A stretch of DNA of 28,190 bases, taken from an uncultured Saprospiraceae bacterium. GTDB lineage: Bacteria; Bacteroidota; Bacteroidia; Chitinophagales; Saprospiraceae. The notes beneath the pieces are model-generated. The model was not told where the DNA came from and made no database searches. It saw only the letters and a list, made by a program, of their open reading frames with translations. Numbering within the stretch: the stretch's first letter is position 1; each line of letters opens with the position of its first letter. Location: contig CAKZUM010000140.1 in the NCBI GenBank assembly GCA_937921525.1, positions 1 through 28,190 on the forward strand, written 5' to 3'. Positions 1-8,425 of this stretch are shown here, in pieces. A program made the translations under genes and the position numbers.

Positions 1-19
1 ACTGCCGTCAGGCGGGCGG

Positions 20-120
20 GGAAGCGAGAACAGAGATAGATTTCGTTTAAAAAACTATGGAGTTTCGTCATTTTTTAAACGAAACCTGTCTCTACTCTCT
101 GCTCTCTATTCTCTGCTCTT
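20..120. repeat. Intergenic palindromic repeat, family A (copy 1)
   Basis: An inverted repeat lies just upstream of the first gene. The left arm contains cagagatag followed by cgtttaaaaaa, and the right arm contains ttttttaaacgaaa followed by a run of ctctctgctctctattctct words. A related copy in the same orientation is at 4432-4530, sharing gcagagatag, cgtttaaaaaa and a long hairpin. The ctctgctctct and tctattctct words recur at 10990-11045, so the families share modules. A role as terminator, mRNA 5' structure or mobile palindrome cannot be decided from one window. Confidence 0.65.
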
Positions 121-177
121 TAAAATGTCCAGTAGTGTGATATTATTCTATCATCTACACTAGACAAACAAACTCTG

Positions 178-2442
178 ATGGAGGTTCAGTATTATTTAAA
201 TATACTTTGGAGAAGGAAGTGGATTATTCTTTTAGCCATGATTGTTTCGGCAGCCATCGCTTACATGTTAGTGCAATTCAAATCTTCCGTCTACAAATCT
301 AACTCTGTGATTTCCACAGGAGTAATAGATTATACTGGTATCAGTACAAAAGATAAGAATGCCTATATGCAGCAGTTGCAAATAGAAATGCGTTTTGATA
401 ATCTTTTAGAATTTATGACCTCTAGGCAATGTATCAATTTGTTGACTTTTGCCTTGGTACATCATGATTTAGAGGCTTTGGAATCTGGAGAAAAAACATT
501 TACTCCTCCAGATCAAATGTATTTTGGGAACATCGACAAAAGCAAATTTAGTGCCTTATCAGATTTGTTGTTAAAGCAAATGGAAGATAAAAATCCAATT
601 TTTGAAAACTCTGAAGACGAATTGTATTTTAATAAGGTATCGAAGGCATTAGGACATGATTTGTATTCTATTAAGAATGGTCACTTAAATATTACTAGGG
701 TTGGTAGTACCGACTATCTAAATATTGAGTATGTGTCGAACGATCCTGATCTTTCCTACTTTGGCGCCAATACTTATATCAACTCTTTTATAGAATACTT
801 TGAAAGCATTCGAGCAGGACAAGATGCTGGAACGGTATCTTATTTGCAAGAACAGGTAGATGCTAGAAAACAAGATTTAGATGAAAAATTAAAAGCATTA
901 AAAGATTATAGATCAAAAGGAGGCATTGTAGATTTAGAGTCGCAAAAGAAGGCTTCTGTTTCCCAAATGCAACGTTTGGAACAAGAAAGAGAATTAGAAA
1001 GATCTAGTATTCTAGCGAATAAGAAAACCATGATCGAGCTAGAATCAATGATTAAGAAGGAAGGTCTAAATGATGACGAGGAAGACCTTAGTGTGGATGA
1101 AGAGGATGCGAAAAGAACAGCGTTGAATAGAGCTATTCTAAATTTAAAAAAACAAGTGGCTACTTACGAACGCCAATTGGTAGACGATGGTGGGAATAAA
1201 GAAGAAATCAAATCAAGAATCAGCTTAACCAACAAAGCACTAGATGAAAAATTAACGGAATTAGCTAGATTAGACGAGAAAGAACCACTTGCACCAAAAG
1301 AGCGTAAGGATAGAACCATGTCTAATAATCTGAGAGATCGAAAAATTCAAGCTCAAATTGACCTTACCAACTCAGAAGAAAAGTTAAAATTAATTGAAGA
1401 AAATTTAGGACAGCTACAAAATAGAATACAGAGTTACGTAACGAACGAATCTTACCTTAGCAATTTAAAAGGCGAGATAGAATTATCGAACGAGACGTAT
1501 AGAAGATTAGTAACGGAACTCAACAGAGAAGAAATAGCGAACCTCAAAGGTGAGAGTCCATTAACGATTATTGAACATGCACATCGACCTGAGGAACCTG
1601 AGGCAGATCAACAAAAATTAATCGCTGCATTTGCAGGTTTAGTGGGGGCTATCATCGCTACTTTTTTAATCTTTTTAGCTACCTTTTTAGATACTAGCTT
1701 AACCTCCCCTACTCAATTTAAGTCCTTTACGAACTTACCATTACTAGGACATCTTAATAAAATTAATCATAATCAACTTGATCTCAACCAGCTATTTAGC
1801 AATCAAACGAATAGTGATAAGCTAGAAAAATTTCGAGAGATGGTGCGAGATCTGCGCTTCAAAGTGGAACGGGAAGATGGGCATAAAGTCTATATGATTA
1901 CTAGCCCTAGAAAGAACGATGGGAAGTCTTTCTTGATTGCCAATTTAGCGCACTCCTTAGAAATAAAAGGAAAGAAAACGCTAATTATAGATACCAACTT
2001 TAAGCAGAATACTTTATCGCAATGGTCTGTAAAGCATGAATCTCCAAATCCAGCGATTTTGAATTTATTAGTCGAAAATCGTTTGATTCAGCATTTTGCA
2101 TTAAGCACGCTACAGACCCCTTATGGAAACAAAGCTATTGATGTAATAAAAAATGCTGGTGCCGAATTTTCTTTAATGGAAGGAATTTCTGGAGCGAATT
2201 TTTCCAATTTCATCAATGCTTGTAAAAAGCAATATGACTACGTTTTCATAGAAGGAGCAGCCATGAATAATTATTCAGATACGAAGGAATTATTAGAATT
2301 CACAGATAGAGTGATCGCCGTATTCAATGCAGATTCTTCGTTACAAGCAGCAGATAAAAACTCTGTAGAATTTTTACAAAGTTTGAATGGTCAATATATG
2401 GGGTCTATCTTGAATAAGATTAATCTTAATCATATACACTAG
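178..2442 (+). CDS. Wzc/GumC-like polysaccharide chain-length and export protein, degenerate kinase domain
   Basis: This 754-aa inner-membrane protein of the polysaccharide co-polymerase type should set chain length and couple polymerisation to export of a surface glycan. A Wzz-like N terminus has TM1 at about residues 16-34. It is followed by a long charged coiled coil (about 225-450), TM2 at about 482-505, and a cytoplasmic BY-kinase-like P-loop domain from about 555. Walker A is recognisable (TSPRKNDGKS, 575-584). The Walker A' motif, usually DxD, is D605-T-N607. Walker B, usually ending IDTPP, reads YDYVFIEGAA (686-695). The C terminus has no tyrosine cluster. Nucleotide binding may persist, but tyrosine kinase activity is doubtful. 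It heads the + strand polysaccharide cluster. ATG 178 is the first plausible start and places the hydrophobic segment at the expected distance. Confidence 0.9.
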   Translation: MEVQYYLNILWRRKWIILLAMIVSAAIAYMLVQFKSSVYKSNSVISTGVIDYTGISTKDKNAYMQQLQIEMRFDNLLEFMTSRQCINLLTFALVHHDLEALESGEKTFTPPDQMYFGNIDKSKFSALSDLLLKQMEDKNPIFENSEDELYFNKVSKALGHDLYSIKNGHLNITRVGSTDYLNIEYVSNDPDLSYFGANTYINSFIEYFESIRAGQDAGTVSYLQEQVDARKQDLDEKLKALKDYRSKGGIVDLESQKKASVSQMQRLEQERELERSSILANKKTMIELESMIKKEGLNDDEEDLSVDEEDAKRTALNRAILNLKKQVATYERQLVDDGGNKEEIKSRISLTNKALDEKLTELARLDEKEPLAPKERKDRTMSNNLRDRKIQAQIDLTNSEEKLKLIEENLGQLQNRIQSYVTNESYLSNLKGEIELSNETYRRLVTELNREEIANLKGESPLTIIEHAHRPEEPEADQQKLIAAFAGLVGAIIATFLIFLATFLDTSLTSPTQFKSFTNLPLLGHLNKINHNQLDLNQLFSNQTNSDKLEKFREMVRDLRFKVEREDGHKVYMITSPRKNDGKSFLIANLAHSLEIKGKKTLIIDTNFKQNTLSQWSVKHESPNPAILNLLVENRLIQHFALSTLQTPYGNKAIDVIKNAGAEFSLMEGISGANFSNFINACKKQYDYVFIEGAAMNNYSDTKELLEFTDRVIAVFNADSSLQAADKNSVEFLQSLNGQYMGSILNKINLNHIH

Positions 2443-2446
2443 ATAT

Positions 2447-2570
2447 TAGATCGCTGCGCTGTCAGATCGCTACGCTGTCAAAAGCGTTGCATGGTCAACA
2501 TCGTACGTCTGACAGCTGACAGTTCCGGAGGAAACGGTCTGACTTCTGACATCTGACTTCTCATTAAAAT
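2447..2570. repeat. Intergenic palindromic repeat, family B (copy 1)
   Basis: The gap between the chain-length gene and the flippase is filled with word repeats. Two tandem copies of agatcgct(g/a)cgctgtca are followed by atggtcaacat, then gtctgacagctgacag and a ctgacttctgacatctgactt run. The larger family member at 10825-11050 shares gctgcgctgtcagatcgct, and the 11-mer atggtcaacat appears there in inverted form as atgttgaccat. The element lies inside a likely transcription unit, so it would be transcribed. Confidence 0.65.
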
Positions 2571-2584
2571 GATACCCAACTATT

Positions 2585-3931
2585 ATGTCTACTAGCAATA
2601 AAAAATATTGGATAAAATCAGGCATGTATTCTTTCTTTGAGAAAGGGTCTGGTTTTGTATTCAATTTTGGTAGTTTTTATATGTTGGTCAGAAGTCTTTC
2701 TCAAGAGGATATGGGAATATGGGTATTGTTTATTGCCGTGTGTTCCTTTTTAGAAGTGTCTCGGATCGGTTTAATACAAAATGGTTTAGTTAAATATATT
2801 TCTTCGGATGGGGAAAGCTCCTATAAAGAAATACTAACGGCATCCATATTATTAAATATTGCGTTGACCATTGCTTACCTATTTTTCCTTTTTATCGGCG
2901 GTCAATTTTTAAGTAATTTATGGAATGCCGAGATATTGACTACCCTATTCCTTATCTATGCTATAACTACTGTGGTATTGATGCCGCTGAATCAATTCAA
3001 TTATATTCAGCAGGCTAATATGGATTTTCAGGGTATCTTCTGGGCGGGTTTTGTCAAACAGGCCCTTTTCTTTTTCTATGTCTTGTATCTTTTCTTATTC
3101 GATATACAATTTGGCTTAGCAGATTTAGCAATTTTTCAAATTGTTGCCTTTGGGGCAGGTTTGATAGTTGCTTATTTTTTTGCGAAACCTTACTTACGGT
3201 TTTCCAAAAAAATTGATTGGTCATGGGTAAAGAGATTGCTCGATTTTGGTAAGTACTCAGTAGGAACGAATCTAAGCAGTATGCTTTACAAAAGCATGGA
3301 TAAAATGATGTTAGGAAGTATGGTATCGGGTGCAGCGGTGGCCGTTTATGAAATAGCCATTAAAGTAACCAATTTATTAGAGATTCCTACTCTATCGGCA
3401 GCGCCAGTTATATTTCCAAAGAGTGCCCAAAATGCAGCAAAAGATGGCTTATTAGCCGCTGCAAGTTTATATGAAAAATCAGTTGGCTTAATATTAGCTT
3501 TAATTTTACCAGGTATATTAGTCGTTCAATTAATTCCAGAATTAATCATCACTCTTATAGCTGGAGACCAATACTTAGATACCATCCCCCTATTACGATT
3601 CGTCGTACTCTTCAGTCTTTTTACCCCCTTCTTATATCAGACTGGCATCACCTTAGAATCCGTTGGCAAGCCCAAAATAAATTTCTATTTCACGGTAGTC
3701 AGCTTTTTCTTAAACTTCTTGTTGAATGCGCTATTCATCACTCACTTTGGGATTGTTGGAGCAGCTTATGGAACATTAGTGACTTACTTTATTGTTTTTT
3801 GTGCAGGTCAGTATATGTTGAATCAATTAGTTGGTGTTGAAACGGGTAATATTTTTAGAAACATCATAGACTTTTATAAACAAGGTTTTTCTTTTGTAAA
3901 AAAACGAATGCCTAACACGCAGCCTTTATGA
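2585..3931 (+). CDS. Polysaccharide flippase (Wzx / MATE-like superfamily)
   Basis: This 448-aa integral membrane protein is built almost wholly from hydrophobic helices (about 12). It resembles the Polysacc_synt/Wzx exporters that flip undecaprenyl-linked repeat units to the periplasmic face. The N terminus fits the family: a short polar stretch, then KSGMYSFFEKGSGFVFNFGS leading into the first helix, with the loop LVRSLSQEDMGIWVLF typical of flippases. A central polar segment (about 225-245, GTNLSSMLYKSMDKMMLGSM) matches the usual second-half repeat start. It sits between the chain-length protein and sugar-modifying enzymes, so export of the glycan made by this cluster is the natural role. 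The substrate cannot be inferred. The start ATG follows the family B repeat. Confidence 0.88.
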   Translation: MSTSNKKYWIKSGMYSFFEKGSGFVFNFGSFYMLVRSLSQEDMGIWVLFIAVCSFLEVSRIGLIQNGLVKYISSDGESSYKEILTASILLNIALTIAYLFFLFIGGQFLSNLWNAEILTTLFLIYAITTVVLMPLNQFNYIQQANMDFQGIFWAGFVKQALFFFYVLYLFLFDIQFGLADLAIFQIVAFGAGLIVAYFFAKPYLRFSKKIDWSWVKRLLDFGKYSVGTNLSSMLYKSMDKMMLGSMVSGAAVAVYEIAIKVTNLLEIPTLSAAPVIFPKSAQNAAKDGLLAAASLYEKSVGLILALILPGILVVQLIPELIITLIAGDQYLDTIPLLRFVVLFSLFTPFLYQTGITLESVGKPKINFYFTVVSFFLNFLLNALFITHFGIVGAAYGTLVTYFIVFCAGQYMLNQLVGVETGNIFRNIIDFYKQGFSFVKKRMPNTQPL

Positions 3932-3941
3932 TTCTTTGATT

Positions 3942-4043
3942 GCATAGTGTTTTTGATTTTTTTTACCACATAGTACTTTTGATTTTTTTTAACCACATAG
4001 TACTTTTGAATTTTTTACCACATAGGTACATAGGTCACATAGT
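3942..4043. repeat. Tandem repeat, about 27-bp unit, T-rich
   Basis: Three imperfect copies of a unit close to ccacatagtacttttgattttttta run head to tail directly after the flippase stop. They end in a partial unit, ccacataggtacataggtcacatag. The unit has a long T run, so the + strand transcript would be U-rich. No palindrome of note is inside the unit. Confidence 0.75.
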
Positions 4044-4197
4044 TGTTATGGAATTTTGTGTAATCTTATCTGGTTAAATAATTCTTGTGTTAGCACCAAT
4101 CATTAAACGCTAATTATGCATTAAAAGCATACACAATTCCCCCCTTAAGATATTGAAGTTGTTTAAAATAAACGACGTAACTATTTAGCATGGTCAA
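4044..4197. other. Gap with no recognisable feature
   Basis: AT-rich sequence between the tandem repeat and the G/C-run hairpins. I see no open frame with coding character, no clear promoter and no RNA gene here. The whole gene-free stretch between the flippase and the methyltransferase is about 660 bp and otherwise consists of repeats. Confidence 0.5.
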
Positions 4198-4336
4198 GAA
4201 CCCTCCCCGACCCTCTCTTAGAAAGGGAGGGAGGCGTTTGCGATTGAAAAATTCGTTTTAGATACGTATTTATCATTAACGAAATATTTAACCGCAGACG
4301 ACTCCCCCTCTTTTTAAGAGGGGTTGGGGGGAGTTC
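4198..4336. repeat. Pair of C/G-run hairpins in inverted orientation
   Basis: Two short hairpins of one family face each other. The first (about 4198-4236) reads ccctccccgaccctctctta then gaaagggaggg. The second (about 4301-4335) reads actccccctctttttaagag then gggttggggggagt, whose reverse complement has the same plan of C-run, GACCC/AACCCCTC and G-run. They stand out sharply from the AT-rich surroundings. About 65 bp of unremarkable sequence separates them. Confidence 0.7.
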
Positions 4337-4431
4337 TCATTGATATGTGGAATAGTTACGAAACGACTTCAAAAATAAATTCCCCATCTATTTTTTCAGT
4401 ATTTAATATGGAAGTAATTTATACAAAAACA

Positions 4432-4530
4432 GAACAGAAAGTAGAGAAGAGAGAGCAGAGATAGACGACGTTTAAAAAAACGAGATTCCGTTGTTTTAAA
4501 TGAAATGCGCCTCAATTCCCCATTCTCAAT
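4432..4530. repeat. Intergenic palindromic repeat, family A (copy 2)
   Basis: This is related to the element at 20-120. A run of agagaagagagagcagagatag words leads into cgtttaaaaaaacgagattc and cgttgttttaaatgaaatgc, forming a hairpin. The left-hand word run is the reverse complement type of the right-hand run in copy 1. It lies about 60 bp upstream of the methyltransferase start. Confidence 0.6.
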
Positions 4531-4556
4531 TAGTATGATTTTGCTTCCTCAAAAAC

Positions 4557-4573
4557 AGCGTATAATATACGCT
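4557..4573. promoter_or_regulatory. Perfect 7-bp inverted repeat upstream of the methyltransferase gene
   Basis: The sequence agcgtat-aat-atacgct is a perfect palindrome with a 3-nt centre, ending 16 nt before ATG 4590. It contains a tataat-like core. It could be an operator, a promoter element or a small 5' hairpin. There is no direct evidence for any of these. Confidence 0.3.
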
Positions 4574-4589
4574 ACATGATTAATTACCT

Positions 4590-5360
4590 ATGGAAAATAC
4601 GTTGCTATTGCAAGGCATGGGATATGCCGAAGACAACTATTTAAATGACGACGCCAGCCATCTGATTGTTGACAAACAATTGATTCCTACCTTAATGGAT
4701 CTCGATGGTAAACGCATTATTGATTTTGGTTGTGGTATGGGCGGCATGACACTTTGGTACGCATCAAAATGGGATTGCGAAATTTATGGAGTGGATATAG
4801 ATTCCCACCATATCAATGTTGCTAAAGAATTAAAAAGGAAACATGGCGTCACCAATGTTCAGTTTGAAAAAAGGAACATTGTAGATAATCCTTTAGAAGG
4901 AAAGTTTGATTACATTTTCTTGAATGACGTGGTAGAGCATATCAGAGAAGATTATTTAGTCAATATCTTTCAGCAATTGAGTAAAGCACTAACGCCTGAT
5001 GGAGGCATATTTGTGTCTTATCCACCATGGAAGAGTCCGTATGCTTCTCACTTAAATCATGTCATTAAAATTCCTTGGGTCCAATTTTTACCTAAGTCTA
5101 CAGTAGACGGTTTGATTGACAAGCACAATCATCCAATTGTAGGAGATTTGGAAAGTACCCTACGAGAATCTTATGAAGGTTTGAATCATATGACCCATGA
5201 GAAATTGATGGGGGTCATCAAGCAAACTAGTTTGAAACAGGCTTATAGAAAAAGTCATACGATCCTAAATCGGGTAACACCATTTAAGAATACGAACTTC
5301 AGAATATTTCCATTAAACTATTTAATTACGAAAGAATTTATTCTTTTGAAAAACAAGTGA
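4590..5360 (+). CDS. Class I SAM-dependent methyltransferase
   Basis: This 256-aa cytoplasmic enzyme has a Rossmann methyltransferase core. SAM-binding motif I is IDFGCGMGG (residues 44-52). The acidic residue that binds the SAM ribose is in GVDID (67-71). Motif IV is at FDYIFLNDVVEHI (106-118), where the DVVEH sequence is typical of Methyltransf_11/UbiG-like small-molecule methylases. The C-terminal 90 residues (from about 165) are outside the core and probably recognise substrate. Its place between a flippase and a glycosyltransferase suggests methylation of a sugar or lipid-linked glycan intermediate, but the acceptor is unknown. A modular hairpin (5361-5456) follows its stop codon immediately. 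Confidence 0.85.
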   Translation: MENTLLLQGMGYAEDNYLNDDASHLIVDKQLIPTLMDLDGKRIIDFGCGMGGMTLWYASKWDCEIYGVDIDSHHINVAKELKRKHGVTNVQFEKRNIVDNPLEGKFDYIFLNDVVEHIREDYLVNIFQQLSKALTPDGGIFVSYPPWKSPYASHLNHVIKIPWVQFLPKSTVDGLIDKHNHPIVGDLESTLRESYEGLNHMTHEKLMGVIKQTSLKQAYRKSHTILNRVTPFKNTNFRIFPLNYLITKEFILLKNK

Positions 5361-5456
5361 TAAGTAGGAAGTAAGAAGTAATAGGTAATAAGTAATAAGT
5401 GATTACTTTTTACTTATTACCTTTTACCTATTACCTATCACCTATTACCTAACATG
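5361..5456. repeat. Long imperfect hairpin of gtaataag/gtaatagg words
   Basis: The left arm (about 5361-5403) is built from repeats like aagtaataggtaataagtaa and the right arm (about 5405-5456) from the complementary ttacttattacc, ttttacctattacc and tatcacctattacc words. The arms pair over roughly 40 nt with few mismatches. The element starts directly after the methyltransferase stop and ends 2 nt before the ATG of the glycosyltransferase. The mRNA region where a ribosome would bind is therefore inside the stem. Confidence 0.8.
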
Positions 5457-5458
5457 TT

Positions 5459-6664
5459 ATGGGTGAATACGATATTATATATTATACCTTGTTTCCCTCC
5501 GACAATATTTATTCTTCTGTCTCCTTATCACTGTCCAAGGAGTTTGCTAAAAACAACAGAGTTTTTTATGTAAACAAACCTTACTCCGTGAAAGATTTTG
5601 TAGGCAATTGGGGGAATGCCAAAGTAAAAGAGCGAGCCCCTAAATTATTGAGCAATCGAGTTCACTATGAGAAAGTAGATAAGATTCCTGAAAACTTTAT
5701 GGCTGCCACTCCCCCATTGACCTTACCAATTAATTGGTTACCCAAAGGTAAAATGCACCATGGTCTAGAGCAATACAATAAGAAGGTCGTCTTAAAAACC
5801 GTGAAAAAGCTGATAAAAGATTTTGGGATTAAAAAGTATATATACCTTAATTGTTACAACCCATACGGGGCAGCTATTCTACCTGATTCTTTCAATCCAG
5901 CATTGAATGTATATCAATGTATTGATGATATAAGTCAGGATGAATACACTTTAAAACATGGGTATAGATTAGAAAATCAGGCTATTGCCGATGCTGATGT
6001 CACCTTGGTTACTTCCAAAGAACTCTGGAATCTAAAATCGAAAATATCTCCTAATACGCATATTCTACATAACGCTGTTGATCCAGCCGTTTTCCAAAGA
6101 GTGCTAACAGAAACCTTTGAGCGACCGAAAGAATTGGAAGGACGAACTGGAAAAGTAGTAGGCTTTATAGGAAATTTAGATCACCTGCGAGTGAATTATC
6201 CTTTATTAAAAAAAGCGGCGTTACATCATTCAGACAAAACTTTTCTATTCGTTGGGCCACTCAATAATACAGAATATTTAGAGCTGGGTATGCCTGATCT
6301 TCCTAATGTAATTTTTACAGGTGGTAAGAATTTATATGAGTTGCCAGCCTATTTACAACATATGGATTGTACGCTGATTCCATTCCTTTGTAACACTTTG
6401 ACAAAGAGTATTTATCCATTAAAGATCAACGAATATCTAGCTGCTGGCAAAGCAGTAGTGGCTACTAATTTCTCTGAAGATATTTCAGGGTTTAGCGACA
6501 ATATTTATTTAGCAGATTCCGAAGAAGCATTTATTCATCAAATTGATGCGGCATTGATGCCCCAAACAGATGAACAAATACAGAAAAGAATAGACTGTGC
6601 GAACTCTAATACTTGGACCGCTAGAGTCTCCCAATTTTGGAAAATCATTGACCAATATATTTGA
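5459..6664 (+). CDS. Glycosyltransferase (GT-B fold, GT1/GT4-like)
   Basis: This 401-aa protein transfers a nucleotide-activated sugar to a growing glycan. The C-terminal half has the GT-B donor-site pattern: KVVGFIGNLDHLRVNY opens the second Rossmann domain, and LKINEYLAAGKAVVATNF (321-338) holds the conserved Glu (E325) of the E-x7-type motif that binds the donor. The N-terminal half (FFYVNKPYSVKDF-like region, YQCIDDI near 160) resembles bacterial GT4 enzymes acting on surface polysaccharides. No signal peptide or TM is evident, so it should act at the cytoplasmic face. ATG 5459 is used; an ATG at 5454 is out of frame. The next ORF starts 2 nt after its stop, so the two are likely translated together. 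Confidence 0.87.
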   Translation: MGEYDIIYYTLFPSDNIYSSVSLSLSKEFAKNNRVFYVNKPYSVKDFVGNWGNAKVKERAPKLLSNRVHYEKVDKIPENFMAATPPLTLPINWLPKGKMHHGLEQYNKKVVLKTVKKLIKDFGIKKYIYLNCYNPYGAAILPDSFNPALNVYQCIDDISQDEYTLKHGYRLENQAIADADVTLVTSKELWNLKSKISPNTHILHNAVDPAVFQRVLTETFERPKELEGRTGKVVGFIGNLDHLRVNYPLLKKAALHHSDKTFLFVGPLNNTEYLELGMPDLPNVIFTGGKNLYELPAYLQHMDCTLIPFLCNTLTKSIYPLKINEYLAAGKAVVATNFSEDISGFSDNIYLADSEEAFIHQIDAALMPQTDEQIQKRIDCANSNTWTARVSQFWKIIDQYI

Positions 6665-6666
6665 AG

Positions 6667-6795
6667 ATGACCAAAGAAGAAATAGAAAATACAGAAATAG
6701 AGTTGACTAAAAAAGAACAGTTTATTGAAATAGTAGGAAATGCTATAGCCATCTTAATGTTAGTTGCTTTTTTTTTAAAAGTAGTTTTCTTTTAA
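6667..6795 (+). CDS. Small single-pass membrane protein (42 aa)
   Basis: An ATG 2 nt after the glycosyltransferase stop opens a 42-codon frame ending TAA at 6793-6795. The product starts with an acidic/basic polar stretch (MTKEEIENTEIELTKKEQFI) and ends in one hydrophobic helix of about 20 residues (about 24-42, containing AIAILMLVAFFLKVVFF). The tight spacing, good codon character and position between two glycan genes argue that it is real. I do not recognise the family. It could be a membrane adaptor for the neighbouring glycosyltransferase or polymerase, but that is inference from position only. Confidence 0.6.
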   Translation: MTKEEIENTEIELTKKEQFIEIVGNAIAILMLVAFFLKVVFF

Positions 6796-6822
6796 GAATT
6801 TTTTCAATCAGAATAAAGGCTA

Positions 6823-8331
6823 ATGCAAAACTTATTTCCAATAAAGTCATGGATAGACGCTTTAAAAAATTGGCTCTATCTCGTACTTGTAACTAACAAG
6901 CTAAATAGCTTTTTGGGTATTCTCCTAATAGTAGGCATCTGTATTTTGGTAGGAGGATTCGTAGCGGTATTAGAATTAAAAGGTGCAGTCTTTGCGATAG
7001 CTGTTGTATTTGCAGTTACTTCCGTTTTATTTGCACTTTTCAATCAATATACCTGTTTGTACATCGTCCTTTCCTTAGGGATAATCGTTCCTTGGCTAGC
7101 AAAAATTCGAGATTTGCCCTATGGAATATCCTTAGATGCTCTACTAATGACGATGTCCTTAGGGATATTAATGAAGCAAACCTATAAAAAAGATTTATCC
7201 TTTTTAAAAAGTCCCATTACCATCCCGATCATACTTTGGATTCTTTATAATTTAATTCAAGTATTAAATCCATCTGCTGTCTCCCAATTAGCGTGGGTGT
7301 ACACCGTAAGAAGTGTGGCCATTCTTCACTTACTCTACTTTATTGCCTGCTATGCCTTAAATAGCTATCGACGTATCATAAGTGTATTTAAGTTCATGTT
7401 AGGAATGGCAGTTGTAGCGGCCTTATACGGACTCAATCAAGAATACATTGGGTTTAGTAGATATGAAATGATTTGGCTGCATTCAGATATGGAACGGTAT
7501 CAGTTGATCTTTCAATGGGGACGGCTTAGAATATTTTCCTTTTTTGCAGATCCCACTAATTACGGAATGTACCTTTCCTATTATGCGATCATTTGCTGTA
7601 TTCTGATAACAGGTCCATTTAAAACTTGGCAAAAAGTGATAGTAGCTTTGGGAGGGGCTAGTATGTTTTTGGCAATGGGTTTAGCAGGTTCTCGTACGCC
7701 CTTTGTATTGGTACCTTTTGGTCTAATTATGTATACGCTACTTACGCTCAATAAAAGAGTCATTATGACCATGATTTTTACATTTATGATAGGTACTGTC
7801 TTCATTTTTAAATCTACTAATAATGCCGTCATCTTCCGAATTCAATCTGCCTTTAGTTCGACTAGTTCAGATACGATGGATGTAAGATTGAATAATCAAA
7901 AAATGATTCAACCATTTATCCGAGCGCATCCATTTGGAGCAGGATTAGGTAGTGCTGGACAATGGGGAGCAAGATTCGCACCCAATTCTATCTTAGCAAA
8001 ATTTCCGCCTGATAGTGGCTATGTAAGAATTGCTGTTGAGTTGGGTTGGTTAGGACTTATTCTCTATTGCTATCTGCTCTTTAAAGTAATTAATTTTAGT
8101 ATTCATTGTTATATAAGAGTTCGGCATCCAAAGGTAAAAATCATCTACCTCTGCTTAACAGTGATGATATTTATGTTATTCTTGGCTAGTTATCCGCAGG
8201 AAGCGATTATACAATTACCGACTAGTTTATGTTTTTATGTGACCTTAGCGATCATTGCTCGACTAAAAGATTTTGAGCATGAGGCTTATATAGAAGATGA
8301 AAAAGAAAAACTGATTGGAAGTACTATATAG
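6823..8331 (+). CDS. O-antigen polymerase/ligase family membrane protein (Wzy/WaaL-like)
   Basis: This 502-aa polytopic protein (about 10-12 TM helices) has the Wzy_C/O-antigen ligase plan: N-terminal helices from about residue 30, a periplasmic stretch with YGLNQEYIGFSRYE (about 205-220), and the hallmark LAGSRTPFVL (287-296) before a helix. A large loop contains HPFGAGLGSAG (369-379), the region holding catalytic residues in WaaL-type enzymes, and D at about 394 in PPDSGYVRIAVELGWLG. It either polymerises repeat units or joins the finished glycan to its acceptor. With a flippase and chain-length protein in the same cluster, the polymerase role is the simpler reading. The start ATG 6823 is 27 nt after the small ORF. 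Confidence 0.85.
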   Translation: MQNLFPIKSWIDALKNWLYLVLVTNKLNSFLGILLIVGICILVGGFVAVLELKGAVFAIAVVFAVTSVLFALFNQYTCLYIVLSLGIIVPWLAKIRDLPYGISLDALLMTMSLGILMKQTYKKDLSFLKSPITIPIILWILYNLIQVLNPSAVSQLAWVYTVRSVAILHLLYFIACYALNSYRRIISVFKFMLGMAVVAALYGLNQEYIGFSRYEMIWLHSDMERYQLIFQWGRLRIFSFFADPTNYGMYLSYYAIICCILITGPFKTWQKVIVALGGASMFLAMGLAGSRTPFVLVPFGLIMYTLLTLNKRVIMTMIFTFMIGTVFIFKSTNNAVIFRIQSAFSSTSSDTMDVRLNNQKMIQPFIRAHPFGAGLGSAGQWGARFAPNSILAKFPPDSGYVRIAVELGWLGLILYCYLLFKVINFSIHCYIRVRHPKVKIIYLCLTVMIFMLFLASYPQEAIIQLPTSLCFYVTLAIIARLKDFEHEAYIEDEKEKLIGSTI

Positions 8332-8347
8332 GAAAATAGTTGAATAG

Positions 8348-8382
8348 CAAAGGCACTGAGTAAACTTTACTCAGTGCCTTTG
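8348..8382. terminator. Bidirectional hairpin terminator between convergent genes
   Basis: A perfect 17-bp stem (caaaggcactgagtaaa paired with tttactcagtgcctttg, one-base centre) lies between the polymerase stop at 8331 and the end of the convergent acyltransferase at 8426. The flanking T tract is weak (tgttatttgt) on both strands, but the stem is strong and the position fits termination in both directions. Confidence 0.85.
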
Positions 8383-8425
8383 TTATTTGTGCTAATTCCT
8401 ATGCTTTTCTTTTAGGAGTTGGTTC

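Noticed and set aside
2470..2664. 64-codon minus frame across the family B repeat and flippase start
   Set aside because: It reads through word repeats and overlaps the flippase 5' end, with no protein character.
4190..4340. Possible CRISPR or tandem array in the flippase-methyltransferase gap
   Set aside because: The repeats are of different families, not evenly spaced, and there are no spacers or cas genes.
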